In this document: piece after piece, positions 1 to 9,105 of the stretch
Numbering within the stretch: the first letter of the stretch is position 1
Layout of the letters: each line of letters begins with the position of its first letter
Program-made: the position numbers and the translations under genes
The notes under the pieces: generated by a model
Told to the model about the DNA's origin: nothing
Seen by the model: the letters and a program-made list of their open reading frames with translations, nothing else
Database searches by the model: none
NCBI GenBank assembly: GCA_023441255.1
Contig: JAEZPW010000256.1
Location: forward strand, 1 to 58,506
DNA from: Acidobacteriota bacterium
GTDB lineage: Bacteria > Acidobacteriota > Terriglobia > Terriglobales > Acidobacteriaceae
Length of the DNA stretch: 58,506 nt
Direction: 5' to 3'

Positions 1-1156
1 GGATGGAGCCAATGGTGATTGCGAGCCCGGTGAATCCCTTGAAGAAAAAGGCGTATGAGAAGAGCACCAGGTAGATGAACTGGGAGATGCCGGCCTCCAC
101 GGCGGCGAAACGCATGCCGACAACCAGCCTCAGATAGCTGACGACGAGGAAAACCGATACCGCTGAACAGATGACGAACGCCGCGTGAATGGACATGTGG
201 TCAACAAGGTAGGCCATCAGCAGGTGGAAGGCGAAAAAGGCGGTCGCCAGGAAGAAGTAGTTCATCGGGTGCAGGTCAATGTTGCGAAGCGTGGTGATGA
301 TCAGCATGATGAAAAAGAAGAAGAACAGCGAAACCGGCGCGAAAAAGCTGATCTGTCCGGCAAGTGGGCCGGGTTGCAGCTTTTCCGGCATGGTCATGCC
401 GATCTCAAAGCCGCTAAGCAGGTTGGAATAGCGCCATGTGAGATTCCAGCCTGTTTGGGTTGTGCGTTTCTCGGTGGGTGACAGCGTGTTATCGGGGAAG
501 TCGATGTCGCGGAAGTTCGTTTTCATGTTCAGGGTGAAATCACGTACCTGAGAAATGCCTTCGCCGAACTTGTAGGACCAGCTGTCGAGCCCCTGCGAGC
601 GATACCCCACGCCAAACGCTGCGGTGTCGCCGGGCGGTATGGTGGCGCTGGCGAGAACAGAGTCGGCGCTGTTGGTTGAGGCTACGGGCTGACCGTTCAC
701 GAGCACACGGACGTCGTCGTACATGGCCTGAGCGGCCGGGAAATGCAGGGCGAACTTGACGTCCCGCGGCTTGTCTGTGGTGTTGCGGAACACGTATTGG
801 CCGCCGAATGCGACTTTGTAAGTGCTGTACCACAGCAGGCCTTTCATGCGGTGTTCGAGGTTGAGGTCGACGTCGATGCGGCTGCTTTCAAGCGGCAAAT
901 CGACGGTCTCGGTCTCCTGGTAGGTGCGCGGCACCTTCTCTCCGTTTTCCTCGACGAACTTCGTTCTCACAACCTGCTCCGTGTAAACGGCGGTCGGTGG
1001 CGTCTGCTCCTGCCGCGTTCCCCAGGTTGAAGCCACTTTGGAGCCGAGTTTGCCGGAGCGATCGTATGTGCGCGAGAAGATGGTGGCGCCGAGGATCATC
1101 CAGGCCACGGCGGTACAGACGAAGATAAAGACGATGGCGGCGATGCGCTTGACCAT
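1..1156 (-). CDS. CreD-like inner-membrane protein (partial, C-terminus outside window)
   Basis: About 385 residues are visible; the C-terminal end lies beyond the left edge. The protein starts MVKR, followed by a membrane segment (about residues 5-27), then some 240 residues of predicted extracytoplasmic beta-rich sequence, then at least four hydrophobic helices near the cut end. This layout and the closing helix block resemble the CreD family, an inner-membrane envelope-integrity protein that belongs to the CreBC regulon in enterobacteria; its biochemical activity is not known. The ATG at 1156 has a strong ribosome site (AGGAGG) six bases upstream. The gene is divergent from the lytic transglycosylase. 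No CreBC-type sensor or regulator is next to it. The assignment rests on overall resemblance; there is no catalytic motif to check. Confidence 0.6.
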   Translation of the reverse strand, partial: MVKRIAAIVFIFVCTAVAWMILGATIFSRTYDRSGKLGSKVASTWGTRQEQTPPTAVYTEQVVRTKFVEENGEKVPRTYQETETVDLPLESSRIDVDLNLEHRMKGLLWYSTYKVAFGGQYVFRNTTDKPRDVKFALHFPAAQAMYDDVRVLVNGQPVASTNSADSVLASATIPPGDTAAFGVGYRSQGLDSWSYKFGEGISQVRDFTLNMKTNFRDIDFPDNTLSPTEKRTTQTGWNLTWRYSNLLSGFEIGMTMPEKLQPGPLAGQISFFAPVSLFFFFFIMLIITTLRNIDLHPMNYFFLATAFFAFHLLMAYLVDHMSIHAAFVICSAVSVFLVVSYLRLVVGMRFAAVEAGISQFIYLVLFSYAFFFKGFTGLAITIGSI

Positions 1157-1588
1157 ATCAGGCCTCCTGTTATCGTGAAGTACTTTACAATGCAAAGTTA
1201 ACCGAAGCAAGATCTTTCCCGAAAGGATTGCTCAGCACGCAAGCGAGCAAATGTCTGCATTTAAAACAATGAACTTGTGAGCTCGGTCGACTGGGTGATG
1301 TGTGTGCTGGGACACGCTTATGCGTCAGGTTTGACACGCTGCTTTCTGTGCAGTCGTGCGAAGCGGACGATCCGGCAGGTAGAAGTTACTTTCCGCCACT
1401 CACCTTCGGGTTACTGGGGTGATACCTGTGTCTGTCGATGGGCATGGAAAGAAACTTATAATCTGAGCACTCTGGAAGAGTTTCCGTCGAGTTCTGGTGG
1501 GAAGGCTTAGCCGCAGAGTGTTGCCGGAACTTGAGAAGGTCGCATGCAACTGGATACCGGAACCACGTTGGGAAATAGCCACGGGAAT
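1157..1588. other. Divergent intergenic region between the creD-like gene and the transglycosylase
   Basis: No convincing gene. The short open frame at 1277-1510 has no ribosome site and does not read like a protein. On the minus strand TTGCTT and TAAAGT sit 17 bases apart about 50 bases upstream of the CreD-like start. On the plus strand a perfect TATAAT lies at 1457-1462. Confidence 0.5.
1457..1462 (+). promoter_or_regulatory. Possible -10 box for the lytic transglycosylase gene
   Basis: Perfect TATAAT in a non-coding stretch, about 125 bases before the transglycosylase start. No good -35 hexamer stands at the right distance, so this is tentative. Confidence 0.3.
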
Positions 1589-2476
1589 ATGAGGCGTGCG
1601 GCCGTGCGGCTGCTGTGTGTAGTTGTGTTCGCATGTGCGTTCAGCCTGACGGGCATGGCAGCCAGTGACGCGAACGAGTCAGAATCGGCAACTGCCGAGG
1701 GCATCATGGCAGTCCAGGAGAACGGCAGGACGGTATGGGTCAATGGGCCGAAGGAACGTCCGGTACAGAACACCGTGTCGGCCCCCAGGCGGCGTGCCAG
1801 CGTCCTGGTGTACTGGAGTTCGAAGGACCGCGGCTGGAAGCCGGTGCCTCCTCCCTCGCCCATGGTGATGAAAGCGGCTCAGAACGCCGCGGACGAAGTA
1901 GCGACTTACGTTGGCTCGCGTCCGGCGTCGAGTCGTCCCAGTGCTGCGCCGCCGGTCAGCCCCAATTATCGTAATCTCGCGCGAGGCCGCATCGTGACCA
2001 CGGGCGAGATCGACCGGGCGATCGAAACTTCTGCGAAGCGGCACGGCGTGGACGCGAATCTGGTCCGCGCAATCATCAAGGCTGAATCGAATTTCAATCC
2101 CAAGGCGGTTTCTCGCAAGGGTGCGATGGGCCTGATGCAACTTATGCCAGACACTGCGCGCAGTCTGAACGTAACGAATCCGTTCGACCCGACGCAGAAC
2201 GTAGATGCGGGAGTGCGCTACTTCAAGAACCTCATGAACAACTACCGGGGAGACGTGCGGCTTTCGCTTGCAGCCTATAACGCCGGTGCTGGAGCGGTAG
2301 CCAAATCGAACGGAGTTCCCCGGTATCGCGAAACACAAAATTACGTGAAGGAGATCACTGACATGTATTGGAACGGAACGCCGGTCACCGTGAGTTCGGG
2401 CGGAGGTTCGTCGCCCGCACCCGCCCGGATGTTCCGTGATGGCAACGGCAGACTGGTGATGACAAACGAGGAGTGA
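1589..2476 (+). CDS. Secreted lytic transglycosylase (SLT/Slt70-type catalytic domain)
   Basis: This is a 295-residue murein hydrolase that should cleave the MurNAc-GlcNAc bond in the periplasm to give 1,6-anhydro ends. Residues 1-25 form a signal peptide (MRRAAVRLL, hydrophobic core, AxA-like end). Residues 27-130 are a low-complexity, proline-rich region. The SLT domain covers about residues 138-255. The catalytic glutamate is E166 in KAESNFNP, followed by the family motifs GAMGLMQLMP and LAAYNAGAGAV. An in-frame ATG at 1544 would add 15 residues before the signal peptide; I prefer 1589 because the signal sequence begins there. The next gene on the same strand is a peptidoglycan amidase, so the two form a cell-wall remodelling pair. 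They are 149 bp apart from this stop to the preferred amidase start. Confidence 0.92.
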   Translation: MRRAAVRLLCVVVFACAFSLTGMAASDANESESATAEGIMAVQENGRTVWVNGPKERPVQNTVSAPRRRASVLVYWSSKDRGWKPVPPPSPMVMKAAQNAADEVATYVGSRPASSRPSAAPPVSPNYRNLARGRIVTTGEIDRAIETSAKRHGVDANLVRAIIKAESNFNPKAVSRKGAMGLMQLMPDTARSLNVTNPFDPTQNVDAGVRYFKNLMNNYRGDVRLSLAAYNAGAGAVAKSNGVPRYRETQNYVKEITDMYWNGTPVTVSSGGGSSPAPARMFRDGNGRLVMTNEE

Positions 2477-2625
2477 GCGAGAACTGCCGGCAACAACCCA
2501 GTGAAAAAAGGTTTTCCCGGATCAAAGCTGATTGAACACGGCAGGATTCTGGGCGACAATCAGTGGGGTACCGGAAAGGAACGGCAAGCGGGCACGCAAG
2601 ACCGGTAAGCGCTGGAAAGGGCCAT

Positions 2626-4947
2626 TTGACGGTGCGGCTGACAAGGCGATCGCTCTACTCCGTGGCAGCAGGCGTTCTGCTTGTGGCAATCGTAGGCGGG
2701 ATTCCCGCCTTCGCGGCAACCGTCGCCCGAAAGAAGCAACTGGCTCGCGAACAGTTTGAGCAGGCGGAGAAACTGCGCGAGGCCCTCCGTCGCACTCCCG
2801 AAAAAGACCGGACGCGGCGCCAGTACGAGCGCGTCACCGAGGCCTACCGCCGCGTTTACTATCTCTCCCCAACCTCGTCCAAGGCTGATGAAGCGGTCGT
2901 GGGCGTTGCCGAGATGCTGGCCGAAATCGGACGGCGCTTCAACGACCGGAAGATGCTTGAAGCGGCTGTCGGACAATACGAGTTTCTCCGACGCGAATAT
3001 CCGGGGAGCACATTCCGCGTAGATGCATTGTTCACAATGGGCGAGATCTATCGCGACGACCTCGACGACTCCGCCCAGGCGAAGGCCACCTTTCAAGAGT
3101 TTCTGAAGCATTATCCGAAATCGCGCCACGCCGACGATGCTCGCCAGGCGATCGCAGAGATAGACAATCCCAAGCTCAGAGAAAAAGGGCTTGCGCGGGA
3201 GCAGAAGCAGAAACCCGAAAAGACGGGGCGCACGGCGAGCCTGAAGAAAGAGGCTCCTGCTGCGGAACGGGAAGAGGCATCCGCGTCCGAAGAAGCGGCG
3301 ATGACGGACAAGGCCAACGCCGACCGGGAGAATGAAAGCGGCACAACGACTGCAGACAAAAGCAAATCAGAAAAGCGCACCACGCAGCTGGTTACTGGAA
3401 TCCGGCACTGGTCTACTCCGGACTACACTCGAGTGGCAATCGATCTTGAGTCGGAGGTGAAATATGAGGCCGGGCGTATCCCCTCGCCGGACCGGATATT
3501 CTTCGACCTGCACGATACCCGTTTGCCGCAGTCGCTGCTGGGCAAGACTTTTGAAGTGGATGACGGTTTCCTCCGAAAGATCCGAGTCGCACAGTATCAG
3601 CGCGGACTGACCCGCGTGGTGCTTGATGTGGCCGACGTGTCTGACTACTCCGCCTTCCTGCTGCCGAATCCATACAGACTGATTATCGACATTCACGGCA
3701 AGAAGGCTGCGACGCCACAAACGGTCCTGGCAAGGAAGTCGGCTGAGCAGGAGACGAGGACAACGAACAAGACCGGCGAGCGAAAGTCTGAACGGGCCGA
3801 AAAGAGCGGCACAACTGCCGTGACCATCACGGAAGGTGCCGCGACGGTGGCCCGAACGAAGGTAAAGGAAGCCGAACCGGATGCGACCGTCGATGCGAAC
3901 GACAGGTCTCAGCCCAAGTCGGAAAAGAGAGTAGCTGAGAAACGAATCTCTGATTTGGAAGAGGACCTGAAAGTCTCCGAGCCCAAGGTGAAGGCTGAGG
4001 ACACCACGATCAACGTGGCCAAAGCGAGCCAGCCTGAGCTCAGGGCAACCGAAGAACCGACGAGTTCTCCGACTTTTGAATCCGTGGCGCCGAGAGAAGT
4101 AGCCCGGAGCAAAACTGCATCCCGCCGCAAACGAGAGGCAAAACCGGAAATTGATGTGCGTGAAGCGAGGCCCACTTCAGACGGTGAACGGTCCCTGATC
4201 CGAGCCTTGGGATTGAAGATCGGCAAAATCGTCGTTGACGCCGGGCACGGCGGGCATGATACCGGGACGATCGGACCCAACGGCCTGCAGGAGAAAGACC
4301 TCGTCCTGGACGTAGCGCTGCGGTTGGGGAAATTGTTACGCGGGAACATGGGCGCTGACGTCGTCTACACGAGAGAAGACGATACCTTCATTCCGCTTGA
4401 GACGAGAACCGCAATCGCGAATCAGGCCCAAGCCGACCTTTTTATTTCGGTTCATGCGAATTCGAGCAGAGATTCGGAAGCGCGGGGAGTTGAGACTTAC
4501 TACCTGAACTTCACGTCCTCGGCCGAAGCCTTGGAAGTGGCTGCACGCGAAAACGCGGTCAGCGAAAAGTCCATCCATGAGCTTCAGGACCTCGTAAAGA
4601 AGATCACGCTTAAGGAGAAGATCGACGAGTCCCGCGAATTCGCGGCAGACGTTCAGAGGAGTCTCTATACGGGCATTGCCGCGAAGAGTCCGGCCGTGCG
4701 AAATCGCGGCGTCAAGAAAGCGCCGTTTATTGTTCTGATCGGCGCGAATATGCCATCCATTCTCGCCGAGATATCATTCCTGTCGAACCCGATCGACGAG
4801 AAACGACTTCAGACGCCGGAGTACCGCCAGAAGATAGCTGAGTACCTTTACAAGGGCGTGGCCCGGTACGTAAGCGGCCTGAGCGGCGTGAAAGTCGCTT
4901 CGCGGGACTTGACTAAGTCTCCCAAAGGCAGCGAAGGCGACCGGTAG
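2626..4947 (+). CDS. N-acetylmuramoyl-L-alanine amidase with TPR and AMIN domains
   Basis: A zinc amidase (Amidase_3) that cuts the bond between MurNAc and the stem peptide. Counting from a TTG at 2626: an N-terminal membrane or signal segment (about 8-30), TPR-like helices (about 35-175), an acidic/basic linker, an AMIN domain (about 253-359), a second charged linker (360-535) and the amidase domain (about 536-750). Zinc ligands and catalytic residues are visible: H541 (DAGHGGHD), E556 (LQEKD), H610 (SVHAN) and E715 (LAEISF). AMIN normally targets amidases to the envelope or septum. Start choice: an ATG at 2563 gives 21 more residues, but GGAAAGG stands just before TTG 2626 and GTG 2632, and the hydrophobic segment follows directly. 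The N-terminal TPR module and the long linkers make it much longer than AmiC (about 420 residues). Confidence 0.9.
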   Translation: MTVRLTRRSLYSVAAGVLLVAIVGGIPAFAATVARKKQLAREQFEQAEKLREALRRTPEKDRTRRQYERVTEAYRRVYYLSPTSSKADEAVVGVAEMLAEIGRRFNDRKMLEAAVGQYEFLRREYPGSTFRVDALFTMGEIYRDDLDDSAQAKATFQEFLKHYPKSRHADDARQAIAEIDNPKLREKGLAREQKQKPEKTGRTASLKKEAPAAEREEASASEEAAMTDKANADRENESGTTTADKSKSEKRTTQLVTGIRHWSTPDYTRVAIDLESEVKYEAGRIPSPDRIFFDLHDTRLPQSLLGKTFEVDDGFLRKIRVAQYQRGLTRVVLDVADVSDYSAFLLPNPYRLIIDIHGKKAATPQTVLARKSAEQETRTTNKTGERKSERAEKSGTTAVTITEGAATVARTKVKEAEPDATVDANDRSQPKSEKRVAEKRISDLEEDLKVSEPKVKAEDTTINVAKASQPELRATEEPTSSPTFESVAPREVARSKTASRRKREAKPEIDVREARPTSDGERSLIRALGLKIGKIVVDAGHGGHDTGTIGPNGLQEKDLVLDVALRLGKLLRGNMGADVVYTREDDTFIPLETRTAIANQAQADLFISVHANSSRDSEARGVETYYLNFTSSAEALEVAARENAVSEKSIHELQDLVKKITLKEKIDESREFAADVQRSLYTGIAAKSPAVRNRGVKKAPFIVLIGANMPSILAEISFLSNPIDEKRLQTPEYRQKIAEYLYKGVARYVSGLSGVKVASRDLTKSPKGSEGDR

Positions 4948-5002
4948 AAACTTTCAAGTGAGCTCCGCCGTCTAATCAGTAAGGTCCCCTTGGAAACTCA
5001 GA

Positions 5003-6127
5003 ATGTGTGATCGCCTCATGAAAAGAGCAATCATCCTAGCAGGTTCTTTATTGTTCGCCGTGGTGTTGCTGGTGCCAGCCGTCGCAGCAGACATGCCGTC
5101 TCTGCTGCCTAAGTCCTTTGCCGGGTGGACAAAGATGACGCCGTCCCAGACGAGCAAGGACCCAGCCGTCGCAGATCCAACGAACGCCGCGCTTCTAAAA
5201 GAGGAGAACTTTTCGGATTTCGAACAGGCGGACTACACACGTCCGGGAAGGAAGATCACAGTCAGGGCGGCACGCTTTGCGGATGCAAGTGGCGCGTACA
5301 GTGCATTCACGATCTACAAAGAACCCGAGATGACGACCATCGACATGGGCGGTAAGCCGGGTCAGAGTATGGGAGCGTCCGCGAACAACCGGGTGATCTT
5401 TTACCGCAGCAATGTGCTGGTGCAAGTCACTCTCGACCGCATCACTGCCATGACTGCGGGCGAGTTGCGCGAACTCGCTTCCCTGCTGCCGGAAGCACAA
5501 GGGCCAGCGGCAAATCTGCCCATCCTGCCGACTTATCTGCCCAAGCAATCATACGTGAAGAACTCGGCGCGTTACGTGGTCGGCCCCGCAGGCCTGATGC
5601 AAGCAGGGTCACCGGTGCCACCTGAGGTGGTTGGCTTTCAAGACGGAGCGGAAGCAGTACTCGGCAAGTACCAGACAAACGACGGCCGAGCCACGCTGAT
5701 GATCATCTCGTATCCGACGCCAGCGATTGCGGGTGAAAGGCTACGCGCGATTGAGGGACTGAACAAAACTGCGGCATACAACAGCGGCGTTGCAGACCTG
5801 ACACCTCCCTTCACCGCAAAGCGGACAGGCCCGATGGTGGTGCTCACCGCAGGAAAGATTTCCGATAGCGAGGCGAAATCGCTCCTGGCCTCGGTCAATT
5901 ACGACGCCGAGATCACATGGAACCAGAACACTCACTTCGACAAGAGAGACAACGTTGCGAACCTGCTGGTAAACATAGTCGTCCTCATCGGAATCCTGAT
6001 CGTGCTCGCGCTGGGGTTCGGAATAGCGTTCGGCGGAGCGCGACTAGCGATAAAACGCATGTTCCCGGGGAGAGTCTTTGACCGCCCCGAGGATATGGAG
6101 ATCATCCAACTGAAAATCGGGCGATAA
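5003..6127 (+). CDS. DUF6599-family membrane-anchored protein
   Basis: This 374-residue protein has a signal peptide (about residues 6-29, ending AVAA), an extracytoplasmic region of about 290 residues with repeated beta-type segments, and one C-terminal membrane helix (about 318-345, NLLVNIVVLIGILIVLAL) followed by a short basic cytoplasmic tail. It matches a family of unknown function common in Acidobacteriota (DUF6599); I cannot assign an activity. The start at 5003 is supported by GGAAA eight bases upstream; the next ATG at 5018 has no ribosome site. It follows the amidase by 55 bp on the same strand and is closed by a hairpin terminator, so it may be the last gene of the cell-wall group. 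Confidence 0.7.
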   Translation: MCDRLMKRAIILAGSLLFAVVLLVPAVAADMPSLLPKSFAGWTKMTPSQTSKDPAVADPTNAALLKEENFSDFEQADYTRPGRKITVRAARFADASGAYSAFTIYKEPEMTTIDMGGKPGQSMGASANNRVIFYRSNVLVQVTLDRITAMTAGELRELASLLPEAQGPAANLPILPTYLPKQSYVKNSARYVVGPAGLMQAGSPVPPEVVGFQDGAEAVLGKYQTNDGRATLMIISYPTPAIAGERLRAIEGLNKTAAYNSGVADLTPPFTAKRTGPMVVLTAGKISDSEAKSLLASVNYDAEITWNQNTHFDKRDNVANLLVNIVVLIGILIVLALGFGIAFGGARLAIKRMFPGRVFDRPEDMEIIQLKIGR

Positions 6128-6147
6128 TCGCTTAAGTGGATGAAAAC

Positions 6148-6188
6148 ACGTCGTTTAGGTGCGGATTGCTTCGCAAAACGACGTTTTT
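6148..6188 (+). terminator. Rho-independent-type terminator after the DUF6599 gene
   Basis: A nine-base inverted repeat, ACGTCGTTT (6148-6156) and AAACGACGT (6176-6184), is followed by TTTTTC. The 19-base loop can itself fold (GCG/CGC). Confidence 0.65.
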
Positions 6189-6261
6189 CGGCCCTAGGCA
6201 GTGCTCGGTGTGGAAAACTCTATCGTATTGAAAACAAAGGTATTTAATATTGAAAAATGCC

Positions 6262-6291
6262 TTGACACTCCAAGTTTTAGGCTTCTAAGAT
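6262..6291 (+). promoter_or_regulatory. Sigma-70-type promoter of the candidate small RNA
   Basis: A perfect -35 box TTGACA (6262-6267), an 18-base spacer and a -10 box TAAGAT (6286-6291) in AT-rich non-coding DNA. A start near 6298 is predicted. It points into a 80-base segment that ends in a terminator, not directly into a gene. Confidence 0.55.
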
Positions 6292-6298
6292 TTTCGCA

Positions 6299-6378
6299 AC
6301 ACAAGTTTTGACGGTCTAGCCTCCGTCGGAACTATTCTCCCTTGAAGAGAAGGCCACCAGCGTTGCCGGTGGCCTTTT
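6299..6378 (+). ncRNA. Candidate small RNA (or leader/attenuator) of about 80 nt
   Basis: The segment lies between a good promoter and a strong terminator. It has three consecutive hairpins: GACGG/CCGTC (6310-6327), TTCTC/GAGAA (6335-6351) and the terminator stem. No open frame with a ribosome site is present. It could be a trans-acting small RNA, or the 5' leader of the glycosyltransferase gene with the hairpin acting as an attenuator, since that gene begins about 100 bases downstream. I know of no named family that matches by eye. Confidence 0.45.
6350..6378 (+). terminator. Strong intrinsic terminator ending the candidate small RNA
   Basis: Nine-base-pair stem AAGGCCACC (6350-6358) and GGTGGCCTT (6368-6376) with a nine-base loop that can add two GC pairs, followed by TTTTCG. 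Confidence 0.75.
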
Positions 6379-6476
6379 CGTTTGTCGCGATGTTTCGTTG
6401 AGCTTCTCCTCGGGTTTTGATCTCTCGCACGCTTCTTGACTGGAACACATGCGCTGAACTTTCGAAGTGAACGCCG

Positions 6477-7994
6477 TTGTGTTTATATACAGACACCTTG
6501 AGCAGCGAACGACCTCAACCAGAGCATGAAAGTGTGGCGACATTCGCAACGGACGTCGCCAACCGACCGGCAAGGAAACATTGGACCGCCGATCTTGCAC
6601 GAACGGCTGCAGTGCTGGCGGCAGGGGTTTTGTTGCGGACGCTCTTCCTAGGGAAGAGCCTCTGGTTGGACGAAGGAATTGCAGTCGGTAATGCCTGGGC
6701 CGGTGGGCTTCCCCTCAGCGAGTGGTCGGATTGGTTTGCACGGCTGTGGTCGCACTCAGAGTTCAACATGGTGCTCTACTTCGCCGCGCTGCGGCTATGG
6801 CTGCATATCGGCAGCGGCGAAGCGTTCATACGAATGCTGTCGGTAATATTTGCGGTAGCGACGTTGCCTGTTGTCTATGCCATTGGCAGACGGCTGTTTG
6901 ATCGACCTATCGCAATCGTCGCGACTTTGCTGCTGGCGATTCACGGCGCGCACATTGCTTACTCGCAGGAGGCTCGCGGGTACACGATGGCCGTGTTCTT
7001 CTGCGCCGTAGCCACATACTTCTTCCTGCAAGGAGTCGAGCGTGGGCGCTGGTGGACGTGGCTCCTGTATACCCTTTCCGCGGTCTTAGGTACTTACTGT
7101 CATTTGTTCGCTCTGCTGGTGGTGGGGTCTCATACGATTTCCCTGGTGATCACCCGACGGCGGACCACTCAGTGGCTCAGATTACTCGGCAGCCTGATAT
7201 TGCTGTTTGTGCTCGTATCGCCGGCGTTGTTCTTTGCTGCGACCAATGAGGGGCATCAGGTCGAGTGGATCGCGAAGCTTGGGCCCTCGCAGGTACTGAA
7301 CACGCTTTCTGAGTTGGCCGGCAGTCCGGTGGCCTTGGCACCTTATCTTGTCTTGTGGACCTTTGGGGTCCTGTATTGCCGCAGATGCTGGAGCAGTGGA
7401 GACGAAGTGCGGCGCTGGCAGGCTGCCCTGGTGTTGAGTTGGGCCTTTGCTCCAATGTTGATGGCCATCATGATCTCGATCAGAAAGCCGATGCTGGTGC
7501 CACGATATTTGCTGATCTCCACACCAGGGGCGGTGCTACTCGCTGCCAAGGGAGCGTACGAGATGCGGCCACGCTGGCGGCAGATAACGGTGTGGTCGGC
7601 AGTCGCACTGTCGGTAGGGTTTGTGGCGTTCCGGTATACACGGCCTAAGGAGAATTGGCGGGACGCGACGCAGTACGTGTTGTCACATGCGCAGAAGGGC
7701 GACGCTGTGGTCGTGGTTCCGGGGTGGTCCGAACCGGTATTCGACTACTATCGGCGCCGGAATTCCAACGCGAAAGTTGTTGAGCTATCCCCGGCGGCAG
7801 TTACCGGAGAGTCTGTTGCTAGAGGCTCTGGTCATGAACGGCTGTGGGTCGTCGCCTATGCACGCGATTACGCCCTGAAGGAACGGGACACCAGAGCGGT
7901 ATTGGAGCGAGTCGATCGTGAATGTCAGTTGACTGATGCGGCCGAGTTCAGAATGTTGCATGTGCGTCTGTATGGACCCGTCTGCAGCCGGTGA
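6477..7994 (+). CDS. GT-C fold glycosyltransferase (family 39 / ArnT-like membrane protein)
   Basis: A polytopic membrane protein of up to 505 residues, with about ten hydrophobic helices and a soluble C-terminal domain of about 100 residues. Near the N-terminus LGKSLWLDEG carries the acidic pair (DE) in the first periplasmic loop that is typical of GT-C enzymes, which move a sugar from a polyprenyl-phosphate donor to an extracytoplasmic acceptor. A second family feature is HIAYSQEARGY. Acceptor and donor cannot be read from sequence. The start is uncertain: TTG 6477 opens the frame, while TTG 6498 or GTG 6534 would drop a hydrophilic stretch without touching the first helix. None has a clear ribosome site. 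It is not in an operon; a LacI-type regulator follows. Confidence 0.75.
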   Translation: MCLYTDTLSSERPQPEHESVATFATDVANRPARKHWTADLARTAAVLAAGVLLRTLFLGKSLWLDEGIAVGNAWAGGLPLSEWSDWFARLWSHSEFNMVLYFAALRLWLHIGSGEAFIRMLSVIFAVATLPVVYAIGRRLFDRPIAIVATLLLAIHGAHIAYSQEARGYTMAVFFCAVATYFFLQGVERGRWWTWLLYTLSAVLGTYCHLFALLVVGSHTISLVITRRRTTQWLRLLGSLILLFVLVSPALFFAATNEGHQVEWIAKLGPSQVLNTLSELAGSPVALAPYLVLWTFGVLYCRRCWSSGDEVRRWQAALVLSWAFAPMLMAIMISIRKPMLVPRYLLISTPGAVLLAAKGAYEMRPRWRQITVWSAVALSVGFVAFRYTRPKENWRDATQYVLSHAQKGDAVVVVPGWSEPVFDYYRRRNSNAKVVELSPAAVTGESVARGSGHERLWVVAYARDYALKERDTRAVLERVDRECQLTDAAEFRMLHVRLYGPVCSR

Positions 7995-8050
7995 CCGACC
8001 GTAACGGGCAGTGTAGCGGTGCGGTGGTCCGCGCGCAGACAGGTCCCGTT

Positions 8051-8056
8051 TATAAT
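8051..8056 (+). promoter_or_regulatory. Possible -10 box of the LacI-type regulator gene
   Basis: Perfect TATAAT 42 bases before the chosen ATG. No recognisable -35 box is present, as is common where an activator or weak promoter is used. Confidence 0.3.
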
Positions 8057-8097
8057 GCGCCAGAGTGTCAGGTCAGTTCAGAAGGCGCTTGTCGAGC

Positions 8098-9105
8098 ATG
8101 AACATTAAGGAAGTCGCTTCGAGAGCAAAGCTGTCGACTGCAACCGTTTCCCGAACCATTAACGGTAGCCCTCTGGTGAGTCCTCGCACCGCCGAGCGGG
8201 TGTGGAAGGCGGTTCGACAACTCGGATATCACCCGAACACAAATGCCCGGACACTTGTGCTGGGCCGCAGCCAAACGTTCGGCCTGATCATCTCCGACAT
8301 CGTCAATCCCTTCTTCCCTGAGCTTGTAAAGAGCTTCGAAGATACCGCCATACAGCACAGGTACGACGTGATGGTCGCCAACACAGGATACGACCAGCAA
8401 CGCATGACCATCGCGGTACGCCGCATGATCGAGCGCAAGGTGGACGGCGTGGCTGTGATGACCTCTGAAATGGACAAAGACCTCACCGAGCAACTGGCAA
8501 AGCAGGGCATGTCGATGGTGTTTCTGGACGTCGGCAAAGTGCAGGCGAGAACGTCGAACATCGCGGTCGATTATGTGGGAGGGATACGGCAGGCCGTGCA
8601 GCACCTGATCGCACTCGGTCACCGGCGGATCGGATTCATAGCGGGGCCCTCGTCGTTGAAATCAGCGCGGATCCGGCGGTCGGCATTTCTAGAGTGCCTG
8701 CGCGAGTCTCACATCGCTCCCTCGCAGAATCTGGTAGTTGAGGGTAATCACAAGATTGACGGTGGAGAGGCCGCTACCCGTCAGCTTCTGGCGCAGCGAC
8801 ATCAGCCGACCGCAATCCTGACCTCGAATGACATGACTGCCGTCGGCACATTGCGAGCGATCGCCGAGGCGGGACTCGACGTGCCGGGCGACATTTCCGT
8901 TGTGGGGTTCGACGACATCGAGATCGCCAGGTACACGACCCCGCCGCTTACCACGGTTCGCCTCTCCCGCGAGGCGCTGGGGCAAGCGGCGTTCCATGCC
9001 TTGCTTCAGATCGCGGAAAAGAAGGACCGCGGAAGCGAAGTTGTCATTGAGACGTCGCTGGTGGTGCGGCAATCGACCGCGTCAGTGAGTGGAGTTCGCC
9101 GCTAA
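8098..9105 (+). CDS. LacI-family transcriptional regulator
   Basis: This is a 335-residue sugar-responsive repressor. The N-terminal helix-turn-helix (MNIKEVASRAKLSTATVSRT, then the hinge helix to about residue 60) is canonical, and the rest is a periplasmic-binding-protein-like effector domain (about 62-330) with the usual VVGFDDIEIA and TTPPLTTVR segments. ATG 8098 is chosen because LacI proteins begin at the MNIKEVA motif; a GTG at 8065 would add 11 residues without homology. It is convergent with a secreted beta-galactosidase, and the two stop codons overlap by 4 bp. This makes the galactosidase the likely target. An imperfect palindrome upstream of that gene (12347-12376) is a candidate operator. 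The inducer is unknown. Confidence 0.93.
   Translation: MNIKEVASRAKLSTATVSRTINGSPLVSPRTAERVWKAVRQLGYHPNTNARTLVLGRSQTFGLIISDIVNPFFPELVKSFEDTAIQHRYDVMVANTGYDQQRMTIAVRRMIERKVDGVAVMTSEMDKDLTEQLAKQGMSMVFLDVGKVQARTSNIAVDYVGGIRQAVQHLIALGHRRIGFIAGPSSLKSARIRRSAFLECLRESHIAPSQNLVVEGNHKIDGGEAATRQLLAQRHQPTAILTSNDMTAVGTLRAIAEAGLDVPGDISVVGFDDIEIARYTTPPLTTVRLSREALGQAAFHALLQIAEKKDRGSEVVIETSLVVRQSTASVSGVRR

Noticed and set aside
1277..1510. Small open frame upstream of the transglycosylase
   Set aside because: No ribosome site, and the TATAAT box for the next gene lies inside it.
1679..2338. Minus-strand open frame of 219 codons
   Set aside because: Opposite the lytic transglycosylase, whose catalytic motifs are intact.
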